Assembly (NCBI RefSeq): GCF_900113135.1
Contig: NZ_FOOH01000023.1
Location: 1-64,000, forward strand
Length of the DNA stretch: 64,000 bases
Direction: 5' to 3'
DNA from: Salegentibacter agarivorans
GTDB lineage: Bacteria; Bacteroidota; Bacteroidia; Flavobacteriales; Flavobacteriaceae
This document shows positions 35,925 to 44,652 of the stretch, piece by piece. A model generated the notes under the pieces. The model saw only the letters and a list, made by a program, of their open reading frames with translations. It made no database searches and was not told where the DNA came from. A program made the position numbers and the translations under genes. Numbering within the stretch: the stretch's first letter is position 1; every line of letters begins with the position of its first letter.

Positions 35925-37754
35925 ATGACCAAAACAAACCAAATGCACAGTTTTCATATCCCGGTAATGGGAACAGCTTTTACAATTGACAGTCCGCTAC
36001 GGGTCGCTAAATATGGAATATCTTCGGTAATTTCAATTATAGACGACGAGCTTATTGAAAAAATGAACGCCTTTTACAGCAAGAAATTTAATTTGCCTTA
36101 TAAAGAAATTCCGAAGAAAAATCCCGATTCCCGCGCAGCACGTATTACCTCTTATTTAGACCTGGTAAACAATATCGTTCAGGATAAGTTTGAGAGTTTT
36201 AAAAAGGAATTGACAGAAAGCAAAACAGCTTTAGAAAATTACCTTTCCATATTGCCTAATCATTCTGAAATCAAGCAAGGTTTTCAAAATTTGCTGGATA
36301 ACGGCGCCGATGCGAAAGAAAAATTGAGTACATATATTGAAAACCATCTTAGCCCCGGCAGTATAGATGTAAATATTATGGCGAAAATTGATAAGGATAA
36401 TTTCGCTAAAAACGAGCAGTTGCCGGTAGAATTCAATGATGCCCATGCTGCGCTACGCGGATTTGCCAATTCGAAACTTTCCTCTTCTATTGTACTTTCG
36501 GCAGGATTAAACCCCAGGCTTTATAGCTATTTTGAAAATTTCAAAGATTTCTTTCCTGATGCAAGTGGCAAGCTTAAAAAGAAAATTATCCTGAAAGTAA
36601 GCGATTTTAGATCGGCTTCAATCCAGGGAAATTACCTGGCCAAAAAAGGTTTATGGGTTTCAGAATATAGAATTGAATCGGGCTTAAACTGCGGCGGCCA
36701 CGCCTTTGCTACCGATGGTCACCTGTTGGGGCCAATTCTGGAAGAATTTAATCAGAAAAAGGATGAACTTGTTCAATCGGCTCATCAATTAATGAGCAAA
36801 GCTTTAGAGCAGAAAGAAATTCCGGTTCCTCAGAAACCTCTTGACCTTAAAATAACAGTTCAGGGCGGGGTTGGTACGGCTGAAGAACATAACTTCTTGC
36901 TGGAGCATTACAAGGTATCTTCTGTAGGTTGGGGAACGCCATTCTTACTGGTACCTGAAGCTACATCAGTTGATATTGAAACGCGTAAATTACTGGTAAA
37001 AGCAAAAGAAAAAGATCTTTATCTAAGTCATATTTCACCTTTGGGCATACCATTCAACACCGTGAGGGGAACCACCAATGAACAACTAAAAGAAAAACGA
37101 ATTGCTGAAAATAAAAGCGGTAGTTCCTGCCCTAAAAAATTTCTGGCCCTAAGTAAAGAATACGATGAGAAAGGAATTTGTTCTGCTTCTAAAAAATTTC
37201 AGGATATAAAGCTTAAAGAACTGGAAGATAAGAAAGATAATTTCTCCCAGGAGGTATTAGAAAAAAAGAAGAACAAAATTACCGAAAAAGCCTGTTTATG
37301 TGTTGGGTTGGGAAATGCCTCTTTTCTTGAAAACGATATTAGAATAAAAGGCCAGGCACAGGGCGTTGCCATTTGTCCCGGGCCAAATATGGCGTATTTC
37401 TCAAAAGTTGTATCGCTCTCAAAAATGATACAACATATCTACGGAAAAATTTCTGTGATGGAGATGCCTAACCGGCCTAATATGTTTGTAAAAGAATTAA
37501 AAATTTACCTGGACTATTTCAAGAATGAAATTGAAGAATTTATGGATGAACCTTCTACGAAACAGAAGAAAAAATTAGAAAAATTCAAGCTTAACCTTTT
37601 AGACGGAATCTCCTATTATCAGGAATTATTTACGAATAAAACCAATCTTTTTCAACAAAGTAAAAATCAACTGCTGGGGGAATTGGAAGAACTAAAAGAT
37701 TCTCTAACCGGAATAAATTTAGAACCGAAAGTTTCAAGAGCGATTTCAACTTAG
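35925..37754 (+). CDS. Conserved hypothetical, FMN/TIM-barrel-like with a Cys cluster
   Basis: I do not recognise a named function. The 609-residue protein has no signal peptide. The segment KITVQGGVGTAEEHNFLLEH (about 310-329) followed by GWGTPFLLVPEATSVD resembles the phosphate-binding end of FMN-dependent TIM barrels such as nitronate monooxygenases. The N-terminal MGTAFTIDSPLRVAKYGISSV also resembles a barrel entry. A later region has Cys at about 402, 418, 456, 458 and 483 (SSCPKK, GICSAS, ACLCVGLGN, AICPGP), which could bind metal or an Fe-S cluster. The ends are helical. It stands alone between terminators, so it has no operon clue. An oxidoreductase role is inference. Confidence 0.6.
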   Translation: MTKTNQMHSFHIPVMGTAFTIDSPLRVAKYGISSVISIIDDELIEKMNAFYSKKFNLPYKEIPKKNPDSRAARITSYLDLVNNIVQDKFESFKKELTESKTALENYLSILPNHSEIKQGFQNLLDNGADAKEKLSTYIENHLSPGSIDVNIMAKIDKDNFAKNEQLPVEFNDAHAALRGFANSKLSSSIVLSAGLNPRLYSYFENFKDFFPDASGKLKKKIILKVSDFRSASIQGNYLAKKGLWVSEYRIESGLNCGGHAFATDGHLLGPILEEFNQKKDELVQSAHQLMSKALEQKEIPVPQKPLDLKITVQGGVGTAEEHNFLLEHYKVSSVGWGTPFLLVPEATSVDIETRKLLVKAKEKDLYLSHISPLGIPFNTVRGTTNEQLKEKRIAENKSGSSCPKKFLALSKEYDEKGICSASKKFQDIKLKELEDKKDNFSQEVLEKKKNKITEKACLCVGLGNASFLENDIRIKGQAQGVAICPGPNMAYFSKVVSLSKMIQHIYGKISVMEMPNRPNMFVKELKIYLDYFKNEIEEFMDEPSTKQKKKLEKFKLNLLDGISYYQELFTNKTNLFQQSKNQLLGELEELKDSLTGINLEPKVSRAIST

Positions 37755-37786
37755 ATTCTAAAATAAATTTAGAAAGACGACTTTTT

Positions 37787-37833
37787 ACCTGTTTTTTAAA
37801 GCGGAAGCAAGAAACTTCCGCTTTAAAACAGGT
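37787..37833. terminator. Bidirectional terminator
   Basis: Long arms ACCTGTTTTTTAAAGCGGAAG and CTTCCGCTTTAAAACAGGT pair almost fully, with a short AT-rich loop. The structure serves the convergent ends of the 609-aa gene and the TonB receptor gene, which stops at 37840. Confidence 0.88.
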
Positions 37834-37839
37834 TTTTAT

Positions 37840-40008
37840 TTATAAAAATAATTTTATCCCTCCATTTACTACAAAACCATCAACCGGGGCATAAATATCC
37901 CTAAATTGAGGATTGGAAATAGAACCGGTATATATAGAATCAAACCGGGTTTGACGGGTATCGGTAAAGTTTTCGAAATTCAGGAAAATTGAGAAATCTT
38001 CCCATAACTTTTCCATCATTAAACCAAAAATCCAGTATTCCTGTCCGGTTGCGCCGTCGCTTAACTGCTGCGGACTAAAATAATAACCCTCCAAACCAAT
38101 TTTAAGTTTTTCATGCTGCTCATACATCAAAACATTATTTAAACGGTGTTTGGAAACCAGCGGCATTTCAAAGGTATTTCCGTTCTCAGTGCGGTCTACA
38201 TCTGCATAAGTATAACCGGTAAATAATTTAAAATCTTTATAGCCAAACTTTAAATTTGCTTCTATTCCCCTGCTTTCCACAAACCCGTTTGGTTGTAAAT
38301 ATTCAAAAACGCCTTCTGCAGTATTTTCAAGAATTATGGGCTTATCAATTTTAGTATAAAAGAAAAGTGTATTGCTTGTAAATTCTATAGTTTCAAAAAG
38401 TTCGGTTCGGTAATTAATATCAAAATTTCCCCCAATGGAATTTTCGGCTTGGGTAGTGCTCACATCAATAGGCATCACATTTCTAAATTGAAGTCGTTCT
38501 GCATCTTCGGTAAAAACCGAAGGTGTTTTGTAGCCCATTCCTCCTCCAATCCTAGTGGTAATGGCATCAGAAATTGTGAACATTGCCGAGATTCTTGGTA
38601 AAACAAACCATCCATATTCATTTTGATAATCTGTTCTAAGTCCGCTTTCCAGTTGAAACCAGTCAGTAGCCCGCCAATTATTCTGAACAAAAGCTCCATA
38701 CGTTAGATGCTCATAATCTACCACGGGAGCATCAGTTAAAATATCCTGTTCAAAGCTATCTACCCATAAATTGAGGCCACCAATCCATTCCATTTTATCA
38801 CCACCCAAAACTACAGAAGCTTCATTATAAGAGGCAAACTGGTTCCCTGCAAAAATATAGTCACCGGTTTGAATTTCCCGGTCAAAAAAACTGAAACTAT
38901 TTTTTAGGTTAAAGCGATTATCATCATTCCACGAATGCTCAAAACCAGACTGTAAAGTGGTTCTAGCCGTATTATTTCTCTCAAAAAATGGGTCTTCCAC
39001 GTCTTCACCTTCCAGGTAAGCTATATTCCCACCGGTGCGTTCTTCCACCGTAGTATTCACTCCCACATCTAACTTCGTATTTTCTGAAAACTCGTAAAAC
39101 ACCCTGGGATTTATAGTATAACGATTAAATTCAGGAATAGCGGTTAAACCAATATCTGCAGGGTCGTAAGGAGATCCAAGGTTGTAAGAAGCAAAAACGG
39201 TAGTCCCCAATTTCCCATAGGTATCAGCATAAAATCCGCTAAGATCCAGGCCCAATGCTGAGGTTGCATTCAGCATAAAATTAAGTTCTCTTTCCTCTCC
39301 CGGAGTTTTGGAAATAAGATTTACCAGTCCGGCTATGGCTCCACCGCCGTACAGAGTAGACGAAGAACCTTTAATTACCTCAACCTGTTGCAGGTCTAAA
39401 GGTACAATTTGAAGCAAGCTGAGACCACCGGAAAAACCGGAATAAAGCGGATATCCGTCTTTTAATAGCTGTGTATATTTTCCATCCAGCCCCTGGATTC
39501 TAATACTTGAATTACCGGAAATTGCTGAAGTTTGCTGAGTTTGAATTCCCGTAGTTTCGTTGAGCAACATCCTAATGTCACCGGGTTTCATATTTCCTTT
39601 TTCGGTGAGTTCTTCGCCAGAAATTACTTCTACCCGCGTAGGTAAATCGGCAATACTACGCCGGGAACGGGTAGATTGAATAATAACTTCTTCCATTTCT
39701 TCCCCGCCGGGTTCAAGAAAAATTTCCAACGTATCCTGGGTGGCTCTGGGAAAATCCAACGTGATTTCTTCTGAAGCAAAACCCACAAAACTAAATACAA
39801 TTGTTTGTTTACCATTTGGGATTTTGGTTAAAGTAACTTCGCCGTCTATATTTGCAGTGGCTCCAATATCTGTTCCCGAAACTACCGCATTAGCCCCAAG
39901 TAAAGGCATTTTATCTTCAGCATTTTTAATTATGGCTTCCAGGGAATTTTGTCCCACAGCGTTAAAAGCGACCAGGAAGATCGCCAGTTTAAATAAGATT
40001 TTAATCAT
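37840..40008 (-). CDS. TonB-dependent receptor
   Basis: A 722-residue outer-membrane receptor. A signal peptide (ending NAVGQN at about 19) is followed by a carboxypeptidase-regulatory-like domain (about 20-105), a plug (about 115-230, IIQSTRSRRSIADLPTRVEVI and SGNSSIRIQGLDGKYTQLLKDG) and a barrel ending VNGGIKLFL. There is no STN domain. The overall form is like FepA/BtuB-type siderophore, haem or metal-complex receptors. It is preceded on the same strand by a DUF6660-type Cys-rich exported protein 32 bases upstream, an arrangement suggestive of metal traffic. The ligand is not assignable. Confidence 0.92.
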   Translation of the reverse strand: MIKILFKLAIFLVAFNAVGQNSLEAIIKNAEDKMPLLGANAVVSGTDIGATANIDGEVTLTKIPNGKQTIVFSFVGFASEEITLDFPRATQDTLEIFLEPGGEEMEEVIIQSTRSRRSIADLPTRVEVISGEELTEKGNMKPGDIRMLLNETTGIQTQQTSAISGNSSIRIQGLDGKYTQLLKDGYPLYSGFSGGLSLLQIVPLDLQQVEVIKGSSSTLYGGGAIAGLVNLISKTPGEERELNFMLNATSALGLDLSGFYADTYGKLGTTVFASYNLGSPYDPADIGLTAIPEFNRYTINPRVFYEFSENTKLDVGVNTTVEERTGGNIAYLEGEDVEDPFFERNNTARTTLQSGFEHSWNDDNRFNLKNSFSFFDREIQTGDYIFAGNQFASYNEASVVLGGDKMEWIGGLNLWVDSFEQDILTDAPVVDYEHLTYGAFVQNNWRATDWFQLESGLRTDYQNEYGWFVLPRISAMFTISDAITTRIGGGMGYKTPSVFTEDAERLQFRNVMPIDVSTTQAENSIGGNFDINYRTELFETIEFTSNTLFFYTKIDKPIILENTAEGVFEYLQPNGFVESRGIEANLKFGYKDFKLFTGYTYADVDRTENGNTFEMPLVSKHRLNNVLMYEQHEKLKIGLEGYYFSPQQLSDGATGQEYWIFGLMMEKLWEDFSIFLNFENFTDTRQTRFDSIYTGSISNPQFRDIYAPVDGFVVNGGIKLFL

Positions 40009-40040
40009 TATGAAAATTTAGGTTATTATTAATTCTGTTT

Positions 40041-40364
40041 TCAAGAAATAATAACCTGTTTTGGCGGTTGCCAAACTCTTTCGGCATAATCGGCTTCAAC
40101 ACTTTTAAAAGTGAGTCCGAATAAATTTGAAAATGGTATGGGGTGAAGGTCAGGGACCGTCACAATTTCATCTGTATTTGGAATAAAACCCGTACAACTT
40201 CCGCAGCTTATAAAAGGAGAGCATAAGGCGCAATCATCGTTTTGCTGATCCTGATTTTCAGAAATTTTTATCTCAGAAGCTGATTCACAATCATCGCCTA
40301 TACAGCAAGGATATGCTGAAACAAGCAAGCAAAATATGCCTAAAAAAGTTGCCAGGATTTTCAT
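40041..40364 (-). CDS. DUF6660-type Cys-rich exported protein
   Basis: The frame is open from 40421, but the Met at 40364 begins a signal peptide (MKILATFLGIFCLLVSAYPC). The mature protein of about 87 residues has a Cys-rich core (CCIGDDC, CALCSPFISCGSC) and ends in VWQPPK, the characteristic end of flavobacterial proteins that sit next to TonB receptors. The eight or so Cys residues suggest metal binding or disulfides in the envelope. It is probably co-transcribed with the receptor. Confidence 0.75.
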   Translation of the reverse strand: MKILATFLGIFCLLVSAYPCCIGDDCESASEIKISENQDQQNDDCALCSPFISCGSCTGFIPNTDEIVTVPDLHPIPFSNLFGLTFKSVEADYAERVWQPPKQVIIS

Positions 40365-40511
40365 ATTTTCAAAAGTAAGAAATTCCTGAGAAGGAAGATT
40401 ATTTTTAATGATATCCGTCATATTTAATTTCGAGATTCCGCAATAAATTAGACCGAATTTTAAAGCAGAATTATTTCTTATCGTTATTATACACCTTCTA
40501 AATTAAATATT

Positions 40512-40958
40512 ATGAGAGCTATGACCACAGAGGAAAGTATTAAGCTACTCGCCCATAATTATATAGGCAGGCTCGGCTATATTTCCAGGGCAAGAGGAGA
40601 AATAATTCCGATTACCTATTATTATAATCCTGAACAGCACAGTATTTTAACCTATTCGGGGCAGGGAGGTAAAATTGAAGCCATGCGCAAAAATCCTTTG
40701 GTCACTTTTCAGGTAGATGAGATTTCATCATTAGAAGAATGGAAATCGGTTTTATTGTACGGCAAATTTGAAGAATTAGAAGGAGCAGATGCTAAATATA
40801 TGCTGCGTTTATTTTCTGAAGGCGTAAAGAAAGTAATAAAAAATACAGGAAATCCCTGCCCAGATTTTATTGAAAATTTTTCCAGTAAAAGTAACTCAGA
40901 ATCACCTGTAGTTTACCGTATTAATATTGATGAAGTTAATGGACGCCAAAGAGAGTAG
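40512..40958 (+). CDS. PNPOx-like FMN-binding split-barrel protein
   Basis: A 148-residue cytoplasmic protein matching the pyridoxamine-5'-phosphate-oxidase-like family (GRLGYISRARGEIIPITYYY, then SVLLYGKFEELE). Members bind FMN, F420 or haem and have diverse roles. The real PdxH signature is absent, so vitamin B6 synthesis is not implied. The gene is divergent from the DUF6660 gene with 147 bases between starts. Confidence 0.85.
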   Translation: MRAMTTEESIKLLAHNYIGRLGYISRARGEIIPITYYYNPEQHSILTYSGQGGKIEAMRKNPLVTFQVDEISSLEEWKSVLLYGKFEELEGADAKYMLRLFSEGVKKVIKNTGNPCPDFIENFSSKSNSESPVVYRINIDEVNGRQRE

Positions 40959-41285
40959 GTTAAAGCTAAATAATTTGTAATTTTTTAATAATTTTAAGCC
41001 TATTAATTCACTTGATTAAGCAAACCACCGCATTTAATTAAACTTATAATATGCAGGGGAAACCCGAAAAATTAATAAAATTAATTTGAAGAAATTTTAC
41101 TCCACTTATTCTAAGACCAGAACTGGACCCGAGAGCCAAAGCTCCCACTCAGCCAGGATAAAATCTCAATTATTTAGAACCACATCCCAGCAAACGCACG
41201 AGGCGTATATGGCAAACAATTGTTTAATTTTCGCGGCAAGCTTCGGAGTATTTTAATCACGATTATCAAATAAATAAAAGATTTA
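40959..41285. other. Intergenic, possible old relic
   Basis: About 330 bases. The part at 41110-41240 is visibly richer in G+C than its surroundings and contains stops in all frames. No gene or family was recognised in it. The last 60 bases presumably hold the promoter of the porin gene. Confidence 0.35.
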
Positions 41286-42599
41286 TTGATGAAAATTTTT
41301 AGGCTTGTAAACCTGATACTTACGTTATTTTTTGTATTTACAAATAGTGTATATGCCCAGTTTAATGTTGACGGGCAAATTGTTCAAAGAGGCGAATACC
41401 GCCACGGTTACGGTAAACTTATTGAAGAGAACCAGGATGCAGCTGCTTTTATTGCGCAACGCGCCCGTATAAATGTACAATATGAACTGGAAAAATTTAA
41501 ATTCTATGTGAGTATTCAGGATGTTCGTACCTGGGGAAACGCCCCGCAGGTAAAAGCCAACGATAATTTTCTTTCCCTGCACGAAGCCTGGGCCGAAACT
41601 TTTTTATCTGATAATTTTAGCATCAAATTAGGCCGGCAGGAACTCAACTATGATAATTTTAGGTTCCTTGGCAATTTAGATTGGGCATTACAGGGAAGAG
41701 CTCACGATTTCGCACTCTTAAAATATGAAAAAGGCACAACAAAGTTACACGCCGGGGCAGGTTATAACCAGGATAACCAAAGCCTAAGCGGGAATTTCTT
41801 TAGTACACCCAACCAATATAAAGTCGCTCATTTTTTGAGGTATGAGAATTTTAGTGGAAAGTTTAATTTTTCGGTACTCTTCTGGAATAATGGATTACAA
41901 TATTCTAAATTAGACACTAACGAAGAAGTAATTAATACCGGCATCTATTACCGGCAAAGTCTGGGTTTTCCGACTTTAAAATATCAGTTAGGAAATACAA
42001 CCTTAGCAGGTTTTTATTATCATCAATTCGGTAAAGATTTGCAGGGCAGAAAAGTGAATGCTTTTGATGCCAGTGCCCAGATTTCTCAAAGCATTCCCCT
42101 GGATTCAGAAAACGGAAAAAATCTAAAATTTACCCTGGGAATAGAATTGCTTAGCGGCACAGACCCTGGCGGTAATAACGGAGAGAACAATTCTTTCTCT
42201 CCGCTGTATGGTACTAACCACGCCCATAACGGATACATGGATACCTTTTATGTTGGCGGCCGGCACGAAAATTCTGTGGGTTTACGGGATATATTTCTTA
42301 GGACGAGGTACAATTTGAATCAGAAGTTATTTGTGTCTCTAACCAATCATGCTTTCAACAGTTTTACGCCTTATTCTGGATATGACGATTTTCATCTTGG
42401 TTATGAAACAGATCTCGCCCTTGGATTTATTCTGAATAGATCGGTTTCCCTTCAGGCGGGTTACAGCCAGTTTTTTCAAGACAACAATCTTGTAAATTTG
42501 CAAAATGTACAGAACCCGGCCGGAACGCAAAACTGGGTCTATCTTATGCTAATGTACAGGCCCACAATGAAAAATAGGTTTATAGGTCTACTGTTTTAA
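41286..42599 (+). CDS. Alginate-export-type outer-membrane porin
   Basis: A 437-residue beta-barrel protein with a signal peptide (ending SVYAQFN at about 25) matching the alginate export family (PF13372). Seen features are QRARINVQYELEKFKFYVSIQDVRTWG near the start and GRQELNYDNFRFLGNLDWALQGR in the middle, with an aromatic C-terminus FIGLLF. There are no alginate or polysaccharide genes nearby, so the name indicates only the fold. A general small-solute porin is equally likely. Confidence 0.87.
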   Translation: MMKIFRLVNLILTLFFVFTNSVYAQFNVDGQIVQRGEYRHGYGKLIEENQDAAAFIAQRARINVQYELEKFKFYVSIQDVRTWGNAPQVKANDNFLSLHEAWAETFLSDNFSIKLGRQELNYDNFRFLGNLDWALQGRAHDFALLKYEKGTTKLHAGAGYNQDNQSLSGNFFSTPNQYKVAHFLRYENFSGKFNFSVLFWNNGLQYSKLDTNEEVINTGIYYRQSLGFPTLKYQLGNTTLAGFYYHQFGKDLQGRKVNAFDASAQISQSIPLDSENGKNLKFTLGIELLSGTDPGGNNGENNSFSPLYGTNHAHNGYMDTFYVGGRHENSVGLRDIFLRTRYNLNQKLFVSLTNHAFNSFTPYSGYDDFHLGYETDLALGFILNRSVSLQAGYSQFFQDNNLVNLQNVQNPAGTQNWVYLMLMYRPTMKNRFIGLLF

Positions 42600-42811
42600 A
42601 AAAGACGATTAACTGATTAATTTCTGAATGAATTCTGTTCAAATTATCTAAAAAGGTCTTAAAAGATTTATTGTCAAATCATTATCGCCGGATTTATATA
42701 ACATAAAAATTTCATCAGCTTATATGTTTAAAATTGTGAATATCTATTAAGCATATTGAATGGCTGACGCTTTTTAAATCCTATTTTTGAAGCCCTAAAA
42801 AAATATAGATT

Positions 42812-43333
42812 ATGAGCGTAATTTGGTTTGAATGTAAGGTGAAATACAAAAAAACACACGAAACCGGAGAACAGAAAATGACCACAGATACCTATCTTTT
42901 AGATGCCGTATCTTATACCGAAGCTGAAGCAAGAATTAGCGAAGAGATGACTGCCTACACCAGTGAGGATTTTAGAATTATGAATATAAAAGTCGCTAAT
43001 TTTTCTGAAGTGCATCCTTTTGAAAATTCTGATAGGTGGTTTAAATCCAAGGTTTCCCTCGTGGCTTTAGATGAAGAAAGTGGAAAGGAAAAAAAGACAA
43101 ATATTTACCTGTTAGTCCAGGCGAATGATGTGAAAGAGGCTTTTGAAAATACTACCAAAGCAATGGAAGAAACTATGGGAGATTACTCCATCCCTTCTAT
43201 TACGGAATCTCCAATTTTAGATGTATTTCCATATTTTAGCGGTGAGGAAGAACAACTGGAAAAATTTAATGTGCTTGATGCCGATGAGTCTTCAGAAGCA
43301 GAAACGGCTGAAGATACTGAAGAAGTTGTATAA
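42812..43333 (+). CDS. DUF4494 protein
   Basis: A 173-residue cytoplasmic protein of the Bacteroidota-specific DUF4494 family. Conserved segments are WFECKVKYKKT near the N-terminus, YTEAEARISEEM, RWFKSKVSLVALDEESGKEKK and SPILDVFPYF. The last 25 residues are an acidic tail (EAETAEDTEE). The function is unknown. The gene is single, between an upstream non-coding region and a structured 3' region. Confidence 0.9.
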   Translation: MSVIWFECKVKYKKTHETGEQKMTTDTYLLDAVSYTEAEARISEEMTAYTSEDFRIMNIKVANFSEVHPFENSDRWFKSKVSLVALDEESGKEKKTNIYLLVQANDVKEAFENTTKAMEETMGDYSIPSITESPILDVFPYFSGEEEQLEKFNVLDADESSEAETAEDTEEVV

Positions 43334-43355
43334 AATTTATTTTCAAAATAGAAAT

Positions 43356-43485
43356 AGGCTGGCTTAAAGTAAAGTATCAAATCAATTGGCCTTAGATTCT
43401 AAAGTGTTTTTGCTATAAAACATCTTAGATTCTGAAACCAGTTCAGAATGATGAATTGAAAACTTTTAAGCCAGCCTCTTTTTTT
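43356..43485. terminator. Long nested stem-loop between convergent genes
   Basis: Outer arms AGGCTGGCTTAAA (43356-43368) and TTTAAGCCAGCCT (43465-43477) pair perfectly and are followed by a T-run (43479-43485). The loop of almost 100 bases contains two copies of CTTAGATTCT and an inner hairpin ATTCTGAA-ACCAG-TTCAGAAT. It ends the DUF4494 transcript and could also end the opposing DUF808 gene. Such a long insertion in a terminator loop is unusual. Confidence 0.7.
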
Positions 43486-43522
43486 AAAGTTTCTCTTAAA
43501 GAATTTTCAGTTTAGATAAAAC

Positions 43523-44398
43523 CTAGTTTTTAAATTTCTTCCAGATTTTAATACCGAGTTTTATAATAACAAAAACTACAAAACCAACTACCAGGCCGGT
43601 TAGAAATTCTACGATAATTCCAGGAATATTTTCAAATAAACCGTGGAAGAAATCGAGATTGTGTACAAAAATTCCTCCCGAAACCAAAAGCAAAGCTATG
43701 GTACCAATCACCGATAAACTTTTAATAACTTTAGGAAGCGCACTTACCAGAAATCGACCAATTTTATCAGAAAAACTATTTTCTTCCTCGTTTAAATTTA
43801 TAAGTTTCGCACCAAACTCATCCATTCTTACAATTAGGGCTACAATACCATAAACCCCTACGGTGGCAATAATCGCAATTAGGGTAACCACAAGAATTTG
43901 CGTAAGTAAAGGCTCCTGCCCTACCGTACCCAGGGCAATAATTACAATTTCTACCGAAAGTATAAAATCGGTTAAAATTGCAGATTTTATCTTCTCTTTT
44001 TCCCGGCTTAAAACTTCTTCTTCTGATAGTTTTTCGAGTTTCGGTTTTTCCTTTTTATGAGAATGAGGAAATAAGTACTCGTGAACTTTTTCGGCGCCTT
44101 CATAAGCCAAGTAGAGCCCGCCAATTATAAGAATAACCGTAATTGCCGATGGCAGAAAAGCACTTAACAAAAATGCCGCTGGCAAAATAATAAGCTTGTT
44201 TAAAAAAGAACCTTTAGTAATTGCCCATAAAACCGGTAATTCCCGGGCAGACATAAAACCTGAAGCTTTCTCTGCATTAACCGCAAGATCGTCACCTAAA
44301 AGTCCTGCTGTTTTTTTTCCGGCCACTTTTCCCATCACCGCTACATCGTCCATTAAAGCTGCGATATCATCTAAAAGGGCAAAAATTCCTGACGCCAT
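43523..44398 (-). CDS. DUF808 (YedI-like) inner-membrane protein
   Basis: A 291-residue integral membrane protein. It begins with the family signature MASGIFALLDDIAALMDDVA (residues 1-20) and KTAGLLGDDLAVNAE, followed by six or so hydrophobic segments and the conserved GGLYLAYEGAEKVHEYL. Family function is unknown. It is monocistronic. The start at 44398 fits the N-terminus of the family exactly. Confidence 0.93.
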   Translation of the reverse strand: MASGIFALLDDIAALMDDVAVMGKVAGKKTAGLLGDDLAVNAEKASGFMSARELPVLWAITKGSFLNKLIILPAAFLLSAFLPSAITVILIIGGLYLAYEGAEKVHEYLFPHSHKKEKPKLEKLSEEEVLSREKEKIKSAILTDFILSVEIVIIALGTVGQEPLLTQILVVTLIAIIATVGVYGIVALIVRMDEFGAKLINLNEEENSFSDKIGRFLVSALPKVIKSLSVIGTIALLLVSGGIFVHNLDFFHGLFENIPGIIVEFLTGLVVGFVVFVIIKLGIKIWKKFKN

Positions 44399-44652
44399 AA
44401 TTATTTACTTTAATGCCGAAAGGTAAGTGTATTTAATAAATTGAAATCTAAATATTATTGTAATAATTCTTTCAAATTGAATGCACTATGGAATTAACTG
44501 CAATGAAGATCTCTATTTAAAAATATTCTAAATAAAATTTGTGCTTTAAAAGAGAACATTTTACTTTCGCTTTAATATTTATTTAGACCTATTCTAATTA
44601 GATATAAAATCAACAATGATTATCCGGTAATGGCCGGGTTAAAATTTGGGTA

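Noticed and set aside
40349-40359. TTGCCAGGATT, an 11-base match to the tRNA-Arg 3' end, as a possible left att site
   Set aside because: It lies within the coding part of the DUF6660 gene, is short, and is expected by chance in this amount of sequence.
41110-41240. GC-richer intergenic segment as an old transposase relic
   Set aside because: Translations in all frames contain stops and no family motif could be identified, so only the compositional note is kept.
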